Below, in pieces: positions 14,962 to 19,001 of a DNA stretch of 19,001 nucleotides. The position numbers were made by a program, and so were the translations under genes. The stretch's first letter is position 1, and each line of letters opens with the position of its first letter. The DNA is from JACQXM01 sp964569425 (GTDB lineage Bacteria > Planctomycetota > Phycisphaerae > UBA1845): positions 1 through 19,001 of the forward strand of contig CAZMVD010000076.1 in the NCBI GenBank assembly GCA_964569425.1, given 5' to 3'. Under the pieces are notes generated by a model that saw only the letters and a program-made list of their open reading frames with translations, did not search any database and had not been told where the DNA came from.

Positions 14962-15219
14962 ATGAACCGAAAGTTTTCTCGAATCAAGGCTGCGTTGATA
15001 GCGTTGGGAGTGGGGGCGATGCCGCTGGTCACCACCGCGTCCTGCGACCCGGTGACAGGCGCATTTCGCTTCTTCCGCGACACGGACAATTACTACGACG
15101 ATTGCGGCTACGGCGGGTGCTTTGGCGGCGGGTATTACGACGGGTACTACGGCGGCGGGTACTACGAAGAGTCGTACTACTACGACGACTATTACTACGA
15201 TTGCTACTATTGCTACTGA
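14962..15219 (+). CDS. Tyrosine- and glycine-rich exported small protein, candidate lipoprotein
   Basis: The 85-residue product begins with a basic segment and a hydrophobic core (residues 10-24) followed by TTASC, where Cys28 could be a lipidated cysteine; the lipobox is atypical, so plain secretion is also possible. After CDPVTGAFRFFRD the rest is extreme in composition: 18 of residues 44-85 are tyrosine, with glycine and aspartate and four further cysteines (48, 53, 81, 84). The ATG at 14962 has GGGAG 8 bases upstream; a GTG directly before it is an alternative. A promoter lies at 14890-14919. Function unknown; a surface or cell-envelope role is only inferred from the signal sequence. Confidence 0.78.
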   Translation: MNRKFSRIKAALIALGVGAMPLVTTASCDPVTGAFRFFRDTDNYYDDCGYGGCFGGGYYDGYYGGGYYEESYYYDDYYYDCYYCY

Positions 15220-15372
15220 TCGAGCCGGGCCCGGGCGCCGGTCCGGCCGGTTTGCGCCGTCAGTCGAAACACGCCATGCACCCGACGCGCATGGCGCCGC
15301 GCGGACAAGTTTCCCGACTTTCGCATGACCGGCAGCTCAAGCCCGCGTACGTGACCGCAGGATCAGCGGGGG
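15220..15372. other. Intergenic gap before the gyrB remnant
   Basis: No gene is supported. The stretch begins with GC-rich palindromic sequence (GCCGGGCCCGGGC near 15223-15235) and otherwise shows nothing I can name. Confidence 0.5.
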
Positions 15373-15458
15373 CGATACGGCGCGCTACACGTCCAGGTTC
15401 TTCACGTTGATGGCGTTGTCTTCGATGAAGCGGCGGCGGTGTTCGACGTTTTCGCCCA
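15373..15458. repeat. Left copy of the direct repeat flanking the island
   Basis: It matches 18917-19001 at the right edge: within the 74 coding bases only one mismatch (C/G in the codon line of AACCTGGACGTG's neighbourhood) is seen, and similarity extends about ten bases past the stop codon with one substitution and one indel. The match may continue to about 15590, because the right copy is cut by the window edge. Confidence 0.92.
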
Positions 15459-15591
15459 TGAGCAGGCGGAAGATGCGGTCGGCCTCGCGGGCGTCGAGGT
15501 CGGCCTGTTCCAGGTCGGTCATGTCCTCGGAGATGATCACCCGCTTGAGGGTGCGGACGGCCGGGTCCATGGTGGTTTCCCACAGGTCATG
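15385..15591 (-). pseudogene. gyrB: 3' remnant of gyrB (DNA gyrase subunit B)
   Basis: The translated fragment runs from HDLWETTMDP to the stop and matches the C-terminal end of GyrB: LWETTMDP, READRIFRLLMGENVEHRR, FIEDNAINVKNLDV. Only about 68 of the roughly 800 residues of GyrB are present; homology stops near 15591 and an in-frame stop codon lies at about 15611. A second copy of the same end begins at 18928 at the window edge. The fragment has no start of its own (an ATG at 15570 would give 61 residues) and is probably the displaced end left by an insertion into gyrB. Confidence 0.88.
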
Positions 15592-15676
15592 CGAATCAAT
15601 GAACCATGATTAGACAAACCTCTCCAAAGAAAACACCCCGCCACCTTCCTTGCCGACCAATCACGCGAATTCCCGT

Positions 15677-16003
15677 TCAACGCTTATGCCCAAATTCCTC
15701 TCGAATGAGCCAATACGAAATCGAAAAGAACAAGACCACGACTACTCCAGATAGTACACCTTTCACGCTTACCGGACCAATCTCAACCGCCAATAATCCA
15801 GTTTCAGGAAGACACTTGAAAACCAGAATCCCAGCAAATACACCCACGATGGGGGCGCAAACGGCCAGTATCCGCTGACGGAAATGGGCACGCGCGAGTA
15901 TTCGTGTCGATGGCTCTGGAGCACTTGGGTCTACCCGAAGAGCTTGATACACCCCAGAATCGTCGGCATCATCAAAAGGGTCCGTCTGATTCTCCGTCAC
16001 CAT
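15677..16003 (-). CDS. Small membrane protein with two predicted helices, protease-cassette partner
   Basis: I recognise no family. The 108-residue protein has an acidic N-terminus (residues 1-35) and two hydrophobic segments, about 45-63 and 83-100, so both ends probably face the same side. Its ATG at 16003 lies inside the end of the upstream 617-aa gene, overlapping by 32 bases in another frame, with GAGGG and AAGGA just before it; this suggests coupled translation and a stoichiometric partnership. It could be a membrane anchor, substrate, or immunity partner of the protease-like protein; none of these is shown by the sequence. Composition is AT-richer than the chromosome outside the island. 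Confidence 0.7.
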   Translation of the reverse strand: MVTENQTDPFDDADDSGVYQALRVDPSAPEPSTRILARAHFRQRILAVCAPIVGVFAGILVFKCLPETGLLAVEIGPVSVKGVLSGVVVVLFFSISYWLIREEFGHKR

Positions 16004-17825
16004 TCCTTGCGCCCTCTATAGAATCCACCTCAACCACCGACTCCTGCAATCCAGGAAGCAACGATGGCTGCTCACGACAATCCCAACAATCGTCCCCAAC
16101 ACGACGCGCCAGAAGGTGTACCTCATGATACGGAACGGTCGCATCGTAAAGGAACTCGCCGTGAATTCGCGCGGGCCATGGCACTTCTTGCCATTTGGAG
16201 TCGCACAAGACAAATTCAAACACCCATATATACTTTGGCAAATGAACTGAGGCATACCCTTTCACAATATCGCTGGGATAGCCGCGCCCAACAAGACTTG
16301 CCTTGAATTGCGCTCCAAGAACAAGCGAGGATCTCCACAACACGGAAACATCCGACAGTATATGGGGCGGATACTCGGCGTCGAACACCTTCAGGGCATC
16401 TATAAGCGACCCTTCCAGTCTGTTTCTCACTCCGGGAGGCAGGGGAACTATAACGCGAGCCAGTCGCATTTCTTCCTCTGGACAGCGCCCAAGTGTGAAG
16501 CGAGGCCGGCAGTAATTCCCCGGTTCGCCCTGCTCCAAAACGCCTTCCAAGGACTTTCCACCCTGATCGAAGACTACGCGGCTAAACGGACCATAACGAT
16601 CGTCATGGGCATAATAAACGCGAATCGCACCACTGAGAGAATAATGCCTCGGAATGTAATCATCAAGCAGTTGAATGCCTAAACACTCTTCAATTGATGA
16701 TCGGGGTCGGTGCGCTCGATCAGGGCGCAGGTAGCCAATCGCGGAAACCACGTGACCGGTTGGGTCCTTGGAGCCGGTCGCGCACAATAAGGCGGGATAG
16801 CCGGAATCGACAAATGTGAAAATGGCAAGCCGCAATCGAAGCGACTCGAGCCCGATACGGGCTGCTCGGGCGGCACCCCCCTCAGAATCGAGCAGCTTCT
16901 TCGGACTGCACTCAAAACAATGCCCGCCCGTCTGTGCAATTGCCTGTTTGATTTGCGAGCCCGTCAACCCAAGATCTCCCGCATTCGGGTCGTAAGCGAC
17001 GTTTACGAGCTTTGCCGCGCTCAACACCCCGAGAGCTTGATGCGTAATCTGAGAAAACGGATAACTCGCTGTCCCTCCGCCCACTGCGCCAATTCGTCGC
17101 GTTGCCACCCACAGCGACGCAGTTGCGCACGGACCAAGATGTGGATCTTGCTGAATGAACTCTGTCGTCATCAAATCCAATCGGGCATTCAGTAGGTGAG
17201 CCCGACACTTCTGGCGAACACAGAGAATCGGCTGCCCCCCATTATCAGTCTCTGCCTGATGCAGTTGCGTATTTTGTTGTGCCTGATCTATTGGTCGATG
17301 GTCAAAGGAAATGGCGGTCCGGCTAACGACAAAAGATGAAATGGGTCTCAGGACACAATAACCACGATACTCCAGGTCGTCACCAATCCGCGAAACGACG
17401 TCCCTCCAGGTTAACCCATCAGTGAAGGCCTCACAAATGCGTTCTGCAAGCCCATCGTTTGGCCTTTTCGGTACGTGCGTGGTTGAAGTCGAAAAAAAAT
17501 GTAGCCGGCTGCAAGTAATAGCGAATGGCTTGAATGACCATTCGTAAAGGCCAGCATGGCTATCCCAGAACTCGCCGTCCATGTACGGCGACTCATAAAC
17601 CGCTACAGCGCCCCATCTTCTCCGAACGGACGAGATAATACTACGGATCGGATCAGGATTCTGGTTAAGAGATAATCGCGAAAAGGGCTGGAAAGCAATC
17701 TTGGCAGCGGCCCTGGGATCAAATTTTCCTTCAGGTGACCAGCACGAAATTAGTTGGTCGAGCGCGTCCCCATTCAACGGTTCTAGCCGAATTCGGTAGT
17801 GATCTATTGCAACTTCATCGCCCAA
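15972..17825 (-). CDS. Large protein with predicted papain/C39-like cysteine peptidase domain
   Basis: No named family is certain. Residues 222-243 (FIQQDPHLGPCATASLWVA) look like the catalytic helix of a papain-like or C39-like peptidase: Q225/Q226 before C233. The matching histidine would be H358 in GHVVSAIGY, preceded by a strand (YPALLCAT), with D408/D409 in YAHDDRYGPF as a possible third residue. LTGSQIKQAI (287-296) between them is also usual for such folds. The N-terminal 220 residues contain YRGYCVLRP..SFVVSRTAI and the C-terminal 190 residues VHLPKYIWVFEFVL; both are unrecognised. No signal peptide or membrane helix. The start appears to be TTG at 17825, with GGGAAGAG about six bases upstream and an in-frame stop behind it. 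It follows the 66-aa gene by 30 bases and overlaps the next by 32. Confidence 0.75.
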   Translation of the reverse strand: MGDEVAIDHYRIRLEPLNGDALDQLISCWSPEGKFDPRAAAKIAFQPFSRLSLNQNPDPIRSIISSVRRRWGAVAVYESPYMDGEFWDSHAGLYEWSFKPFAITCSRLHFFSTSTTHVPKRPNDGLAERICEAFTDGLTWRDVVSRIGDDLEYRGYCVLRPISSFVVSRTAISFDHRPIDQAQQNTQLHQAETDNGGQPILCVRQKCRAHLLNARLDLMTTEFIQQDPHLGPCATASLWVATRRIGAVGGGTASYPFSQITHQALGVLSAAKLVNVAYDPNAGDLGLTGSQIKQAIAQTGGHCFECSPKKLLDSEGGAARAARIGLESLRLRLAIFTFVDSGYPALLCATGSKDPTGHVVSAIGYLRPDRAHRPRSSIEECLGIQLLDDYIPRHYSLSGAIRVYYAHDDRYGPFSRVVFDQGGKSLEGVLEQGEPGNYCRPRFTLGRCPEEEMRLARVIVPLPPGVRNRLEGSLIDALKVFDAEYPPHILSDVSVLWRSSLVLGAQFKASLVGRGYPSDIVKGYASVHLPKYIWVFEFVLCDSKWQEVPWPARIHGEFLYDATVPYHEVHLLARRVGDDCWDCREQPSLLPGLQESVVEVDSIEGARNGDGESDGPF

Positions 17826-17855
17826 AGTTTTCTCTTCCCATAATAACGATTTAGT

Positions 17856-18056
17856 CTATCCTTTGTACCGCTGATGCTGAAGATCCTCCTGAGTGGCAAG
17901 TTCGCCTGCGATTATCTCCCGAATCACATTTGCGCGAACGCGCGTACGCTCAGCGACCTCTTCGCTCCGTTGATCCTGCGACTTCTTCTGGCCGGCCTCC
18001 GCGGCCTTTCGAAGCGCGCTTTGATATGCCCGAATTCCGGTATCGTTGCTTGCCAT
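17856..18056 (-). CDS. Small charged helical protein (66 aa), first gene of the island operon
   Basis: The product is hydrophilic, rich in Ala, Glu, Arg and Gln, and probably helical throughout (residues 8-60); no family is recognised. The ATG at 18056 is chosen over the one at 18080 because GGAGG stands seven bases before it. The gene ends 30 bases before the 617-aa gene on the same strand, so the two are very likely one transcript. Upstream are an extended -10 (18120-18125) and a LexA-box-like palindrome (18086-18099). By position it could be a small regulator or adaptor of the protease-like protein; this is inference only. Confidence 0.65.
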   Translation of the reverse strand: MASNDTGIRAYQSALRKAAEAGQKKSQDQRSEEVAERTRVRANVIREIIAGELATQEDLQHQRYKG

Positions 18057-18085
18057 GCCCTGTCCTCCCGCCCGGCACACAAATC

Positions 18086-18099
18086 GGAACGTTCGTTCC
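18086..18099. promoter_or_regulatory. LexA/DinR-box-like palindrome GGAACG-TT-CGTTCC
   Basis: The palindrome is perfect over 14 bases and contains GAAC-N4-GTTC, the core of the Bacillus-type LexA (DinR) operator. It lies 30 bases before the ATG at 18056 and just after the predicted start of transcription, a good position for a repressor. Whether this host's LexA uses that box is not known from the window. Confidence 0.45.
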
Positions 18100-18119
18100 T
18101 CTTTGCGTGCAGCCCGTCA

Positions 18120-18125
18120 ATTCTA
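18120..18125 (-). promoter_or_regulatory. Possible extended -10 of the island operon
   Basis: On the minus strand TAGAAT is preceded by TGT, giving the extended -10 TGTTAGAAT. No -35 is recognisable. Transcription would begin near 18113, about 57 bases before the ATG at 18056. A TTGACG follows (18120-18115), but no -10 fits it. Confidence 0.4.
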
Positions 18126-18226
18126 ACAACTATCGGCCTTCCGCACGATCTCGAAGTTATGCCGTGGCATACCACCGATTGTGTGTTTTATGGAGCACAA
18201 CCCAACAAATATGCTGGTGTAAACGT

Positions 18227-18248
18227 ATTACGTAACAATTACGTAACA
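18227..18248. repeat. Two direct 11-base repeats ATTACGTAACA
   Basis: The unit occurs at 18227-18237 and 18238-18248 without a gap; each contains the palindrome TTACGTAA. The period of 11 bases places the palindromes on the same face of the helix. It lies between the merR stop codon (18257) and the island operon, where it could be an operator or a weak recombination site. The surrounding 18100-18256 holds no gene. Confidence 0.65.
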
Positions 18249-18256
18249 TCCTCCTG

Positions 18257-18691
18257 TTAAAGCGCCTTGCGAGCCCGATACGCGCGAGCCGCGAGCGTGA
18301 TTTCCCCCGCTATTTCTCCCGCCGCGATTATTGTGAATACTAGCTGTCCCTTTTTTAGGACATCTTCGAGCGCTGCTGGGTCTTCCGTTCGTACGTCGAT
18401 CGTTCGGCCATCAGGGATCAAACAGATGTCGGCCAACGGGTCACCGCCGCGCCTTCGGCGGAGGATGCGGATCACCGATTGAATTCGCTCGAGGCTTATT
18501 CCGGCGTTCCGCAGGCGCTTGACGACCGAAAGTTTTACCAGGTCCTTGAACGAGTACAGGCGGTCGGTTCCCTTGCCCTGCGCCTTGCGAATCGACGGCG
18601 AGACCAGCCCCTTCTCGTCCCAGTAGTCGAGCCGTCGCTGCGATACTCCGACGATACGCCGAGCGGCCGAGGCCGTGTAGTTATCGCCCAT
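18257..18691 (-). CDS. MerR-family transcriptional regulator
   Basis: The N-terminal part is a MerR winged helix-turn-helix: YTASAARRIVGVSQRRLDYW (residues 5-24) for the HTH, then DEKGLVSPS, the wing at about 38-48 (QGKGTDRLYSF), and the second helical pair up to about 78 (LRNAGISLERIQSVIRIL). The C-terminal part (80-144) is not a known metal or drug binding domain and has no cysteine pair suited to metal sensing (one Cys, C90), so the signal is unknown. The ATG at 18691 lies nine bases after its predicted -10, so the leader is almost absent. A dyad in the promoter spacer suggests autoregulation. The gene ends 200 bases before the island operon, which it may control. Confidence 0.88.
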   Translation of the reverse strand: MGDNYTASAARRIVGVSQRRLDYWDEKGLVSPSIRKAQGKGTDRLYSFKDLVKLSVVKRLRNAGISLERIQSVIRILRRRRGGDPLADICLIPDGRTIDVRTEDPAALEDVLKKGQLVFTIIAAGEIAGEITLAARAYRARKAL

Positions 18692-18700
18692 GTCGCTATA

Positions 18701-18729
18701 AGTACAACACTGTGGTTGTTAAAAGTCAA
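18701..18729 (-). promoter_or_regulatory. Predicted promoter of the MerR-type gene
   Basis: On the minus strand TTGACT (18729-18724) and TGTACT (18706-18701) are 17 bases apart, with TGT before the -10 (extended type). The ATG at 18691 follows after nine bases. Confidence 0.6.
18704..18719. promoter_or_regulatory. Candidate MerR operator ACAAC-N6-GTTGT
   Basis: A 5-bp dyad fills most of the spacer between -35 and -10 of the merR promoter, the classical place for a MerR-type binding site. The spacer is 17 rather than the 19-20 bases of MerR-activated promoters, which fits repression or simple autoregulation better than activation. Confidence 0.5.
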
Positions 18730-18753
18730 CAATTTTTTGGATTTTTTTATAAT
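18730..18753 (-). promoter_or_regulatory. A-tract UP-like element upstream of the merR promoter
   Basis: Directly upstream of the -35 on the minus strand are two A-tracts (ATAAAAAAATCC, AAAAAATTG), the composition expected of an UP element. On the plus strand the same bases contain TATAAT at 18748-18753, but no -35 fits it. Confidence 0.4.
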
Positions 18754-18916
18754 CGGGGGACGGCCAGTCGCGTTTGAGGCAAACGGAGCTTGGGAAGCAG
18801 GTTGCGGGCATGGCTCGCCTGTAACCCGCCTAAACCAGGAATCAGGCTATTGAAAACGGCATCTAGAAAGGAACCTGGGGCGAAGCTTGGCCAACAGTTC
18901 GGCGAATAGCCGGCAC
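18754..18916. other. Non-coding stretch between the merR promoter and gyrB
   Basis: I see no gene, and no hairpin followed by a T-run that could end the gyrB transcript, which reads leftward into this stretch. Confidence 0.5.
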
Positions 18917-19001
18917 CGATACGACGCCTACACGTCCAGGTTCTTGACGTTGATGGCGTTGTCTTCGATGAAGCGGCGGCGGTGTTCGACGTTTTCGCCC
19001 A
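18917..19001. repeat. Right copy of the direct repeat flanking the island
   Basis: It matches 15373-15458 and is cut by the window edge. See the left copy. Confidence 0.92.
18928..19001 (-). CDS. gyrB: DNA gyrase subunit B, C-terminal end (partial, runs off the window)
   Basis: The visible codons, read leftward from the window edge, give GENVEHRRRFIEDNAINVKNLDV and a TAG stop at 18928, the C-terminus of GyrB. The protein part is the same as in the remnant at 15385-15591. Gyrase introduces negative supercoils; GyrB supplies the ATPase and part of the cleavage core. If the rest of the gene lies to the right, this is the working copy whose 3' end was duplicated. That cannot be decided inside the window. 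Confidence 0.85.
   Translation of the reverse strand, partial: GENVEHRRRFIEDNAINVKNLDV

Larger units (their letters stand above)
15373..18927. mobile_element. Putative genomic island between two gyrB 3' ends
   Basis: The segment is bounded by a direct repeat of the gyrB 3' end. Its genes are unlike their surroundings: a sample line at 16201-16260 is 40% GC, against 72% at 12181-12240 in rseP. It carries a three-gene minus-strand operon and a MerR-type regulator. Target-gene 3' end duplication is the usual trace of site-specific integration, but no integrase, transposase or terminal inverted repeat is visible, so a recombinational duplication followed by acquisition is also possible. Confidence 0.55.

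Noticed and set aside
18479..18853. Plus-strand 124-residue open frame near the right edge
   Set aside because: Its first half is antisense to the MerR-type gene and the rest crosses the A-tract promoter region; no Shine-Dalgarno or recognisable domain.
15373..18927. Insertion sequence or transposon
   Set aside because: No transposase-like protein and no terminal inverted repeats were seen; the flanking repeat is a gene end, not a short target duplication.

Overview
The window looks like a stretch of a high-GC bacterial chromosome, most likely Planctomycetota (possibly Phycisphaerae or a relative). The clue is indirect: two membrane proteins end in a zinc ribbon of the type CDYLLLGL..RCPECGHAFD, intergenic regions are full of short palindromic repeats, and many starts lack a Shine-Dalgarno sequence. 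No 16S or other taxonomic marker is present, so this is inference.

Layout. 1-553 holds no gene I can support, only hairpins. 554-1090 is a DinB-fold protein. Converging on it from the right, on the minus strand, are a small conserved-looking protein (1152-1412) and two paralogous membrane proteins with C-terminal zinc ribbons (1555-2283, 2432-3157). All three carry almost the same promoter, placed so that the mRNA should begin at or next to the start codon. Then follow a MATE transporter (3367-4794), the lipid II flippase MurJ (4874-6424), a divergent 7-iron ferredoxin (6590-6928), tRNA-Asp (7136-7209) and a MazG/RS21-C6-type pyrophosphohydrolase (7306-7656).

7954-14533 is rich in intramembrane proteases: an M50 site-2 protease (7954-9015), a rhomboid (9217-10116) coupled to a NUDIX hydrolase (10113-10643), and, divergently, dxr (10899-12050) overlapping a very long RseP-type protease with about five PDZ-like modules (12035-14533). 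The M50 protease and the rhomboid are unrelated enzymes but end in the same short cytosolic domain. A tyrosine-rich candidate lipoprotein follows (14962-15219).

From 15373 to the right edge lies the most unusual part. The 3' end of gyrB occurs twice in direct orientation: as a truncated remnant (15385-15591) and at the window edge (18928-19001, continuing outside). Between them is about 3.3 kb of visibly lower GC. It encodes a minus-strand operon of a 66-aa charged protein, a 617-aa protein with papain/C39-like Cys and His motifs, and an overlapping 108-aa two-helix membrane protein; upstream is a MerR-type regulator. A GAAC-N4-GTTC palindrome resembling a Gram-positive-type LexA box sits before the operon. 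This looks like a small genomic island at gyrB carrying an uncharacterised protease-membrane protein cassette. No integrase is visible.
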